From Candidatus Caenarcanales bacterium (lineage in GTDB: Bacteria; Cyanobacteriota; Vampirovibrionia; LMEP-6097), in assembly GCA_021299565.1 (NCBI GenBank), contig JAJTHA010000032.1, forward strand, positions 1 through 5,941: DNA of 5,941 nucleotides, read 5' to 3'. The notes under the pieces are model-generated. The model had not been told where the DNA came from, made no database searches, and saw nothing but the letters and a program-made list of their open reading frames with translations. Of the stretch, positions 1 to 5,930 are shown in pieces. The translations under genes and the position numbers were made by a program. Position 1 is the stretch's first letter. Each line of letters begins with the position of its first letter.

Positions 1-758
1 AGAATGATCTCATGAGTTCTAGCATTAGTTCTAGTAATATGACAATCATACTGTGGTCTAACAGGTCTATGTGGCAAAAAAGAAAACCATGATAATTCTT
101 TGTCACCAGGCGCTTTATCAAGAACATCAAAGTTAATTGATTTTTTATCCAAACGCGCAGGAGTACCAGTTTTCAAACGACCAGTACTTATTCCAAAATC
201 TTTCAAACTAGGACTAAGCCCTAATGAAGCCTTCTCGCCAGCTCTACCTGCAGTTTCAAACTTGTCACCACTAAAAATTCTTGCTTCAAGAAAGGTACCA
301 GCAGTCAGTACTACAGCCTTGCATTTGATTTTCTCCTCAAGATTAGTTATCACACCAGAAACTCTATTCGCTTCAAACTCAAGAGCTTTAGCTGAAGCCT
401 GATAAATAGTGAGGTTTTCTAGATTTTCTAAATACTGCCTGACCCAAGAAGAATATTGCTTTTTATCAGATTGAGCTCTAAGTGCTCTTACAGCAGGTCC
501 TTTAGAACTGTTTAAAGTTTTCATCTGCAAATATGTAGCATCAGCAGCAAGCCCCATTATGCCACCAAGTGCATCTATCTCTTTAACTAAATGAGATTTA
601 GCTGGACCGCCAATAGCAGGATTACATGGCATAGAAGCGATTTGATCGATAGAATTTGTGAGAAGTAAAGTTTTTATGCCTAATTTAGCCGCGGCATGAG
701 CCGCTTCTGAGCCAGCATGCCCTCCGCCAATAACAATTAAGTCAAAGAAACGATCCAC
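1..758 (-). CDS. mnmG: MnmG (GidA), tRNA uridine-5-carboxymethylaminomethyl modification enzyme, N-terminal part
   Basis: This is the FAD-binding subunit that, in the known family, works with the GTPase MnmE to install the carboxymethylaminomethyl (or aminomethyl) group at C5 of wobble uridine 34 in several tRNAs, in the cytoplasm. The visible 252 residues contain the dinucleotide-binding GGGHAGSEAA (about 11-20), CNPAIGGPAKSHLVKEIDALGG-type block (45-66, quoted only in part by its key residues C45, G50-G51 and K54), SKGPAVRALRAQ (85-96), TAGTF (152-156), GRLKTGTPARLD (193-204) and PGD (217-219). The family is usually about 620-640 residues, so the C-terminal 60% lies beyond the left edge. 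The start is GTG at 758: an in-frame TAG (761-759) lies immediately upstream and no other usual start precedes the GGGHAG motif. No convincing Shine-Dalgarno is visible. The GGPAKS and ATYLQ variants resemble cyanobacterial homologues. The gene lies downstream of the fibre gene on the same strand, but a terminator separates them. Confidence 0.96.
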   Translation of the reverse strand, partial: MDRFFDLIVIGGGHAGSEAAHAAAKLGIKTLLLTNSIDQIASMPCNPAIGGPAKSHLVKEIDALGGIMGLAADATYLQMKTLNSSKGPAVRALRAQSDKKQYSSWVRQYLENLENLTIYQASAKALEFEANRVSGVITNLEEKIKCKAVVLTAGTFLEARIFSGDKFETAGRAGEKASLGLSPSLKDFGISTGRLKTGTPARLDKKSINFDVLDKAPGDKELSWFSFLPHRPVRPQYDCHITRTNARTHEII

Positions 759-791
759 CTAATTAATAATAACAAATTTAAGCCAATAAAG

Positions 792-826
792 AAAAAACCC
801 CTCAACCATAAAGATCAAGGGGTTTT
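792..826 (-). terminator. Rho-independent terminator of the fibre gene
   Basis: Read on the minus strand, this is AAAA, then CCCCTTGATC, a five-base loop TTTAT, then GGTTGAGGGG and a run of six T. The RNA can form a 10-bp stem (positions 822-813 with 807-798) including three G-U wobbles, plus an outer A-U extension. It starts 23 nt after the stop codon of the 849-2834 gene. In plus-strand RNA the wobbles become A-C mismatches, so the structure is clearly directional. It should uncouple mnmG from the upstream gene. Confidence 0.85.
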
Positions 827-848
827 AAATTAGCATCTGGAGTAGAAA

Positions 849-2834
849 TTAGAGTATATATCTTTCAGTAAGATACCAGGCATTACCATTGAAAATAAAG
901 CCAAATACCTCAGTTGTATTTTGCGAACGAGGTCCAGCTGAAGTACCTAATCCCCACTGAATACGATTCACAGTACCAGCGTTATCAACTAAAAACAACA
1001 TTGGTGCTAATAGTTGCAAATATACTTTTTGACCCGGAACACCACCACTTAATGTTGTTATCGTTTCAACAGTACTTGCTCCTGAATCAATCAATCTAAT
1101 GAAGTTTTTGCCTGTAACATCAATATCTGTTCTACCATTCATGTCAAGCAAAGTTGGATCAAATGCAACTGGTGTCATGCTCGTAGTTGTTACCAAAGTA
1201 CCACTAGTTGGAAGAGTTACATTTGAACCTCCAACTGGGATATTGATAATCGCACCTGCCGTAGCTCCAGCAAGAGCAAGAGTTTGTGCACTATTGTTTA
1301 GACTAGCTGCTGTGTTAGCAGAAGTTGCAGTAGTAGCACTAGGAACAGTTCCTACAACATTAGCTCCAGTAATATTAGTAATGCCAGAACCATTTCCAGA
1401 TATAGTACCTGTGAAATTTACGTTTCCAGCAACTGGACCTCTGATAGTAGTTGTTCCATTCAAGATCGCATTTTGTAAATAAGCACCGTTCTTAAACAAC
1501 AAAGCAGAAGTAGAGCCAACAATTGTTCCTCCATTTCTGATATTTGCAGTGCCTGAAGATCCTGCTGGTCCTTGAGGTCCTATTGGTCCTTGAGCTCCTG
1601 TTGGTCCCACTGGTCCTTGAGGTCCCGTTGGTCCTGCTGGTCCCGTAGCTCCTGCCGGTCCTTGTGCTCCAAGAACTGATCTTACATTGTTTTTAGTGAA
1701 ATAAAGATTTCCACCATTAAACTCAATTGCTCCATTAATCGGAGTAGTAGTTAAAGTACCTGGGTTCAAAATGAAACTTGGAACAGTTGCAGTTCCTTCT
1801 TTTAAATGTAAAGCAGCTAAAGGACTAGCTACGCCAACACCTAATCTAGCATCATCAGTTAAAAACAAATTATTAGTAACAGTATTTGAAGCCGTTCCAG
1901 AACCAATTTGCAAAACATCATTGACATCATCATAAATAAAATTTGCATAATCAGTTACCGCACTACCTAGTCTGATTCTAGAGATATCTAGAGTCTCACC
2001 GAATGCAGCTGTACCAACACCAGTCCCAGAACCACTTCCAGTACCTGTGTTAGTAGATGAAGTACCTGATCTTTTACCAAATGGAGAAGCAGCAGCTATA
2101 GGAAGAGTTACTTCATAAAAACCATCAGCTGTTCTCACTACACGAGTTGTAGTTAGTCTTTGTCTTTTAGCTTCGAAAGTTACTCTTTGGAAAAACTGCT
2201 CTAACTGACAATCAAAATCTGTACCAGTACAAGCTGTAGCAGCTACTGGATTATTGTCACTAGATACTTGTGAAGTTAAATTTGTTGCACCTAAAGTTGC
2301 TCTACAAGTGTTTACTAAATTTCTTTCAGTATCAAAAATATCAAACTCTAAGTTTTTAGTTGGAGATGTAAATCTACCAGGATTGATATTAAACACTCTA
2401 TTTTTTCTAGCGCCTCTAGGAATTGTAAGTGCTTGAGTAGAAACATATTGTCTAGTTCCTGTGCTTATGTCATAAGAATTGATTTTGAAACTGTTTGTAC
2501 TTTCGATAGAGTTGTACAAAGGGTTTACTTGTAGTCTTACTCTGATATTCGGTGTTTTCGCAAGATCAATAGTCTGGCTTAAAGTGTTTAGTTGCAACTT
2601 TAAACTTGGCTCTGAACCTGTACAAGTCATATCTACGTAGCGATTGCTTTTCGCAGTATTGCTACTAGAGTTATTTCCTGAATTATTATTGTTGTTGTTA
2701 CCACTGCTGGTGTTAGTTGTATCAACCTGACCAGTAGGTGTTTGTGGTCCTGGAACCACTGACATAGCTGGTAATAAGCTTGTCATAAATATGACTAACA
2801 AAATATTTGTCATTAGTCTATAAAGATTTTTCAT
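849..2834 (-). CDS. Secreted collagen-like fibre protein (unnamed)
   Basis: I do not recognise this as a named gene. The 661-residue product begins with a Sec-type signal peptide (basic NLYR, hydrophobic ILLVIFMTSLL, likely cleavage near A23). Then come an Asn/Ser/Gly/Thr linker (about 35-62), a beta-rich domain (about 66-256) with all four cysteines (C71, C177, C202, C209), a Gly/Ser/Thr linker (257-275), and a segment with DARLGVGVASPLAALHL (328-344). That last resembles the GIGT-SP-LHV motif of phage fibres and large surface proteins. Thirteen uninterrupted Gly-X-Y triplets follow (389-427), then a low-complexity region with GNGSGITNITGANVVGTVPS (480-499) and a C-terminal beta-rich domain (about 550-661) with GGVPGQ and a terminal NGNAWYLTERYIL. 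Collagen repeats and fibre motifs suggest a trimeric extracellular stalk with a C-terminal cap. This is inference. No peptidase S74 chaperone, LPXTG motif or membrane anchor is visible. The ATG at 2834 is supported by an upstream AGGAG. The gene diverges from miaB and has its own terminator. It could be an adhesin, an appendage subunit or a prophage-derived fibre, but no phage genes flank it. Confidence 0.88.
   Translation of the reverse strand: MKNLYRLMTNILLVIFMTSLLPAMSVVPGPQTPTGQVDTTNTSSGNNNNNNSGNNSSSNTAKSNRYVDMTCTGSEPSLKLQLNTLSQTIDLAKTPNIRVRLQVNPLYNSIESTNSFKINSYDISTGTRQYVSTQALTIPRGARKNRVFNINPGRFTSPTKNLEFDIFDTERNLVNTCRATLGATNLTSQVSSDNNPVAATACTGTDFDCQLEQFFQRVTFEAKRQRLTTTRVVRTADGFYEVTLPIAAASPFGKRSGTSSTNTGTGSGSGTGVGTAAFGETLDISRIRLGSAVTDYANFIYDDVNDVLQIGSGTASNTVTNNLFLTDDARLGVGVASPLAALHLKEGTATVPSFILNPGTLTTTPINGAIEFNGGNLYFTKNNVRSVLGAQGPAGATGPAGPTGPQGPVGPTGAQGPIGPQGPAGSSGTANIRNGGTIVGSTSALLFKNGAYLQNAILNGTTTIRGPVAGNVNFTGTISGNGSGITNITGANVVGTVPSATTATSANTAASLNNSAQTLALAGATAGAIINIPVGGSNVTLPTSGTLVTTTSMTPVAFDPTLLDMNGRTDIDVTGKNFIRLIDSGASTVETITTLSGGVPGQKVYLQLLAPMLFLVDNAGTVNRIQWGLGTSAGPRSQNTTEVFGFIFNGNAWYLTERYIL
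1554..1670 (-). repeat. Collagen-like Gly-X-Y coding repeat
   Basis: Thirteen consecutive 9-bp units encode GAQ, GPA, GAT, GPA, GPT, GPQ, GPV, GPT, GAQ, GPI, GPQ, GPA and GSS (residues 389-427). On the plus strand the units read as variations of GGTCC and TTGAGGTCC, so the DNA is a short degenerate tandem repeat, more GC-rich than its surroundings. The tract keeps perfect glycine spacing, which a collagen triple helix needs. Proline is mainly at the X position, as is common in bacterial collagen-like proteins. Unit number could vary between strains by slippage or recombination. Confidence 0.93.
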
Positions 2835-2845
2835 TGATTTGTATT

Positions 2846-2850
2846 CTCCT
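2846..2850 (-). promoter_or_regulatory. Ribosome binding site of the fibre gene
   Basis: AGGAG on the minus strand lies 11 nt before the ATG at 2834. The spacing is slightly long but supports this start, and the signal peptide follows directly from it. Confidence 0.7.
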
Positions 2851-2877
2851 GTTTAATTAATTGGGACAATAATGATG

Positions 2878-2897
2878 TTAGCAAGACCGCTTGCTGG
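2878..2897. repeat. Inverted repeat (possible operator or 5' UTR hairpin)
   Basis: AGCAAG (2880-2885) and CTTGCT (2890-2895) are perfect inverted arms around the tetranucleotide ACCG. Two further G-U pairs are possible at 2878-2879 with 2896-2897 in plus-strand RNA. It lies about 45-60 bp upstream of the fibre-gene ATG. No T-tract follows, so it is not an intrinsic terminator. It could be a protein-binding site or an untranslated-leader hairpin, or chance. Confidence 0.3.
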
Positions 2898-3020
2898 CAT
2901 GCACATCTTCTTAAGTCTTATGTAAGAGCAATTTTGTTATGAGTGGAAGCAGCAACACTATTTATGGTGCTTGAGGAATGAATCAAATAAGTCAGAGACT
3001 AGATCTAGAAATTAAAATAT

Positions 3021-3049
3021 TTTATAAGAAAATAAAATTTAGGTATACG
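3021..3049 (+). promoter_or_regulatory. Candidate miaB promoter
   Basis: TTTATA (3021-3026) and TATACG (3044-3049) are separated by 17 bp and each matches four of six bases of the sigma-70 -35 and -10 consensus. The -10 lies 28 bp before the miaB ATG. The surroundings are so AT-rich that chance matches are expected, so this is only a candidate. Confidence 0.25.
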
Positions 3050-3077
3050 AGAAAAAAACACTGATAAGATAAGACAT

Positions 3078-4466
3078 ATGCCTGCGCGTTCGAAAAAAAA
3101 AGTTTTTATTGAAACATTAGGATGCCAAATGAATATGGCTGATACTGAGCGCATGCTTGGTCTATTAGAAGAAATCGAATATTACCCTACCGAAAATGTG
3201 GCAGAAGCTGATTTATCTATTTTAAACAGCTGTTCGATTAGAGAGCACGCTGTAGACAAAATGAAAAGCTATATTGGATCTTGGGATAGAATCCGCAAAG
3301 CCGGTTCATTGATTGCAATTGCTGGTTGCGTGGCTCAACAAGAAGGCAAAAAACTTCTTCATCAAGTTCGCACCGCCGATATTTTGATAGGCACTCACAA
3401 TATTCACCGTCTGCCTGATCTTGTTATTGAAGCTGAAGGCAAACTCACAGAGGCAATAAATAACAATATTCCAGAAGCAATCGAGAATAAAGGTACTTAC
3501 CAAAGAGCCACTACAGCAGAGATCTGGGAAGAATTACCTGAAGATATTCCTGAAACACCAATTTTCCGCAAAACAAAATATTTCGCTTGGGTAAATGTCA
3601 TTTATGGCTGCAATTATCGCTGCACCTATTGCATCGTCCCAAAAACCCGTGGTGATCAGCGTTCTAGATCAATTAAAGAAATAGTTGATGAAGTTTCTGT
3701 GCTGGCTGATGAGGGTTATGAAGAAATAATTTTGCTTGGACAAAATGTTGATGGCTACGGACTAGATATAGGAAGCAATCTAGCAACATTACTTAGAGAA
3801 GTACATAAAGTAGATGGAATCAAGAGAATTAAGTTTCTAACTTCACATCCTTGTGATATGACTTTTGAACTAATAGAAACAGTTGCAGAATTGGATAAAG
3901 TCTCAAAATATTTTCACATACCTATACAAGCTGGCAATAATGAAGTTCTTAAAAGAATGGCAAGAAGATATACAGTCGAAAGATACATGGAATTGATTAA
4001 TTACATTCGCAAACTTATGCCAGATGCCTCAATCACTGGAGACGTGATAGTTGGTTTTCCAGGAGAAACTCACGAACAATTCATGGATACAGTAAGAGCA
4101 ATACAAATCATTGGTTATGATGCTTGCAACACAGCGGTGTATTCACCAAGACCTTATACACCAGCTGCAGATTGGGAAGATCCAGTTTCAGCGACAGAAA
4201 AGCAAGAGAGAATTAGATTTTTAAATGCGATAGTTACAGAAGTTGCTGACAAACAAGCTCAAAGATATCTCAACACAATTCAAGACATTCTTATTGAAGG
4301 ACCATCACAAAGAAATCCAGATAGATTAACTGGTAGAATTTCTCACAACAAAACCACTAATATCGAATGCGATCCTAAATTACACGATAAATATATCGGC
4401 AAATTTACCAAAGTAAAAATCACTCAAGCAAAGGCTTGGGCACTTCGCGGTGAAATTGTAAATTAG
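3078..4466 (+). CDS. miaB: MiaB, tRNA-2-methylthio-N6-dimethylallyladenosine synthase
   Basis: This radical-SAM methylthiotransferase, in the known family, converts i6A37 of tRNAs reading UNN codons to ms2i6A, using two 4Fe-4S clusters. The 462-residue length is normal and the three domains are complete. The N-terminal UPF0004 domain has cluster cysteines C16 (ETLGCQMN), C52 (LNSCSIRE) and C84 (AGCVAQ). The radical-SAM core has CNYRCTYCIVPKTRG (178-192, with C178, C182, C185), ILLGQNV (218-224), HIPIQAGNNEVLKRMARR (280-297) and VIVGFPGET (323-331). A C-terminal TRAM domain (about 400-462) probably binds tRNA. CQMN and the AGCVAQ context favour MiaB over RimO or MtaB. NTAVYSPRP (351-359) is close to cyanobacterial MiaB. 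An odd detail is Y360, where I expect glycine (SPRPGTPA). The ATG at 3078 is the only usual start before the motif around C16, and no strong Shine-Dalgarno precedes it. The gene diverges from the fibre gene and converges on purB with 2 bp between their stop codons. Confidence 0.96.
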   Translation: MPARSKKKVFIETLGCQMNMADTERMLGLLEEIEYYPTENVAEADLSILNSCSIREHAVDKMKSYIGSWDRIRKAGSLIAIAGCVAQQEGKKLLHQVRTADILIGTHNIHRLPDLVIEAEGKLTEAINNNIPEAIENKGTYQRATTAEIWEELPEDIPETPIFRKTKYFAWVNVIYGCNYRCTYCIVPKTRGDQRSRSIKEIVDEVSVLADEGYEEIILLGQNVDGYGLDIGSNLATLLREVHKVDGIKRIKFLTSHPCDMTFELIETVAELDKVSKYFHIPIQAGNNEVLKRMARRYTVERYMELINYIRKLMPDASITGDVIVGFPGETHEQFMDTVRAIQIIGYDACNTAVYSPRPYTPAADWEDPVSATEKQERIRFLNAIVTEVADKQAQRYLNTIQDILIEGPSQRNPDRLTGRISHNKTTNIECDPKLHDKYIGKFTKVKITQAKAWALRGEIVN

Positions 4467-4468
4467 TT

Positions 4469-5821
4469 TTATAGTAAGGGTCCGCTTCCAAGTATCGAAG
4501 TACTTGAGCTAGAACTTAAGCCTAGACCCAAAACTTGATCATAGATATAATCAATATTTTTCAAATGATACTGCGGATCAAAACACGCTTCGATTTCTTC
4601 TTTAGTCAGATAGTCACCTATATCCGCTGAATCCATCAACATCTGTTTAAAATTACCATCTGCCTTATTCCATGCATCATGAGCAAAATCCTGCACCATT
4701 TCATATGCAGATTCACGTTTAAGACCTTTGTGAATCAGTCTCATTAAGACTTGTTGAGAGAATATTACCCCACCAAACTTATTCAAATTAGCTTGCATAT
4801 TTTCTGGATAAACTTTCAAACCTCTAAGTATTTGAGTCAAACGATTTACCATAAAATCTACCAGAATTGTACAATCAGGCAAAGCAATACGCTCTGTAGA
4901 ACTATGAGAAATATCTCTTTCGTGCCAAAGCATGATATTCTCCAAACTCGCTCCAGCATAGGCTCTTACCATACGAGCAAGACCAGAAATATTTTCAGAT
5001 CTCCAAGGATTACGTTTGTGAGGCATAGCACTAGAGCCTTTTTGTCTACGATAAAAAGGTTCTTCTACTTCTAAAACTTCTGTTCTTTGTAAATGTCTAA
5101 CTTCCAAAGCTAGTCTTTCCATAACGCTGGCTGCAACCGCTAATGCATTCATAAAACAAGCGTGTCTATCACGACTAATAACCTGAGTAGTAATTAAAGC
5201 TGGCTTCAGACCTAAATGTTCGCAAGTGATTTTTTCTATTTGTGGATCAAGGTTTGCAAAGGTACCAACAGCACCAGAAAACATTCCAACACAATTGTCC
5301 TCAACTGCTGCAATAATATTTTTCTTTGCTCTTTTAAGATCATCATAAAAAACCAGCATCTTTAAACCAAAAGTAGTCGGCTCAGCGTGAACTCCATGAG
5401 ATCTACCAATACAAACAGTACCTTTGTGCTCTAGAGCGAGTTCTTTTAGACTTTGCAAAAGTTCATCAAGTCCTCTTACCAAAATGCCACCAGCTTCTTT
5501 AATCATCAAAGAAAGCGCTGTATCTTTGACATCAGAGCTTGTTAAACCCAAGTGTATAAATCTAGAATCCTCACTATCAACTGATTCTGAGACACAAGTC
5601 AAAAAAGCAAGCATATCGTGATGAATTTGTTTTTCTAATTCACGAATTCTATCGATTTTAAAAGTTGCTCTCTCTTTAATTCTGGCTACTGAAGCTCTAG
5701 GAATTTTGCCCAAGTGCCTATAGGCTTCACAAACAGCAATTTCTATGTTTAACCAATGCTGGTACATACTCTGCTCTGACCAGACTTCTAGCATTTCTTC
5801 ACGTGCGTATCTTTCAATCAT
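4469..5821 (-). CDS. purB: PurB, adenylosuccinate lyase
   Basis: This is the cytoplasmic fumarase/aspartase-superfamily lyase that acts twice in purine synthesis, cleaving SAICAR to AICAR plus fumarate and adenylosuccinate to AMP plus fumarate. It is normally a homotetramer. In order are HHDM (67-70, with H68), HLGLTSSDVKD (90-100), GRSHGVHAEPTTFG (139-152, with the expected catalytic acid H142), FSGAVGT (181-187), the superfamily signature GSSAMPHKRNP (262-272, with the mobile-loop serine at 263 or 264) and WHERDISHSSTER (299-311). All expected catalytic positions are present. The 450 residues exceed the roughly 430 of Bacillus-type PurB because of a Ser-rich tail (435-450, SSSSSTSILGSGPLL at the end). 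The start at 5821 is supported by AGGTGA five bases upstream. The gene stands alone here, without other purine genes, and converges on miaB. Confidence 0.97.
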   Translation of the reverse strand: MIERYAREEMLEVWSEQSMYQHWLNIEIAVCEAYRHLGKIPRASVARIKERATFKIDRIRELEKQIHHDMLAFLTCVSESVDSEDSRFIHLGLTSSDVKDTALSLMIKEAGGILVRGLDELLQSLKELALEHKGTVCIGRSHGVHAEPTTFGLKMLVFYDDLKRAKKNIIAAVEDNCVGMFSGAVGTFANLDPQIEKITCEHLGLKPALITTQVISRDRHACFMNALAVAASVMERLALEVRHLQRTEVLEVEEPFYRRQKGSSAMPHKRNPWRSENISGLARMVRAYAGASLENIMLWHERDISHSSTERIALPDCTILVDFMVNRLTQILRGLKVYPENMQANLNKFGGVIFSQQVLMRLIHKGLKRESAYEMVQDFAHDAWNKADGNFKQMLMDSADIGDYLTKEEIEACFDPQYHLKNIDYIYDQVLGLGLSSSSSTSILGSGPLL

Positions 5822-5826
5822 TTAAT

Positions 5827-5832
5827 TCACCT
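5827..5832 (-). promoter_or_regulatory. Ribosome binding site of purB
   Basis: AGGTGA on the minus strand is five bases before the ATG at 5821. This is good Shine-Dalgarno spacing and fixes the purB start, which also agrees with the family N-terminus (IERY). Confidence 0.75.
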
Positions 5833-5897
5833 AATAGGGGTTTTAGCATTAAAAGCCAAAATTTCACAAATTCTAACAATAACCCAAACCTCTGATA

Positions 5898-5930
5898 TAT
5901 ACCCAATTACATTAAGCAGTATACCAATTA
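5898..5930. repeat. Pair of direct repeats upstream of purB
   Basis: TATACCCAATTA (5898-5909) and TATACCAATTA (5920-5930) on the plus strand differ by a single C and start 22 bp apart, about two helical turns. They lie 77-109 bp upstream of the purB ATG, and one overlaps the candidate -10. The arrangement would suit a regulator that binds one face of the DNA, but in AT-rich sequence it may be chance. Confidence 0.35.
5918..5926 (-). promoter_or_regulatory. Candidate extended -10 of the purB promoter
   Basis: On the minus strand this reads TGGTATACT, a TG-N extended -10 with TATACT matching five of six consensus bases. Any -35 would fall at or just past the right edge of the window, so it cannot be judged. 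Use of this site would give a leader of about 90 nt. Confidence 0.3.

Larger units (their letters stand above)
2835..3077. other. Divergent intergenic region between the fibre gene and miaB
   Basis: This 243-bp stretch must hold the promoters of both divergent genes. Visible in it are the fibre-gene ribosome binding site, an inverted repeat at 2878-2897, a perfect 10-bp palindrome CTAGATCTAG (2999-3008), and a strongly AT-rich stretch from about 3009 to 3060. Only tiny reading frames without ribosome binding sites occur here, and I see no convincing small gene or RNA gene. I found no clear -35/-10 pair for the fibre gene. Confidence 0.6.

Noticed and set aside
100..402. Open frame of 100 codons on the plus strand opposite mnmG
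   Set aside because: The minus-strand frame encodes unmistakable MnmG motifs across the whole stretch, so this is a shadow frame.
1099..1482. Open frame of 127 codons on the plus strand opposite the fibre gene
   Set aside because: It is antisense to a low-complexity, Thr/Ala/Gly-rich coding region, which easily leaves the other strand open. The predicted product is a Val/Pro/Ala-rich string without family features and has no ribosome site.
849..2834. Interpretation of the fibre gene as part of a prophage or a contractile injection system
   Set aside because: It has a Sec signal peptide, and the flanking genes mnmG, miaB and purB are core genes with no phage structural, lysis or integrase genes nearby.
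2871..2924. Possible 17-codon peptide beginning with two ATG codons in the divergent intergenic region
   Set aside because: There is no ribosome binding site, the product has no distinctive features and the length is expected by chance.
2999..3008. Perfect palindrome CTAGATCTAG upstream of miaB
   Set aside because: A 10-bp palindrome alone in AT-rich DNA is weak evidence, and I see no second copy in the window to support an operator.
4751..5074. Open frame of 107 codons on the plus strand opposite purB
   Set aside because: It lies across the PurB signature and catalytic motifs read from the other strand and shows no features of its own.
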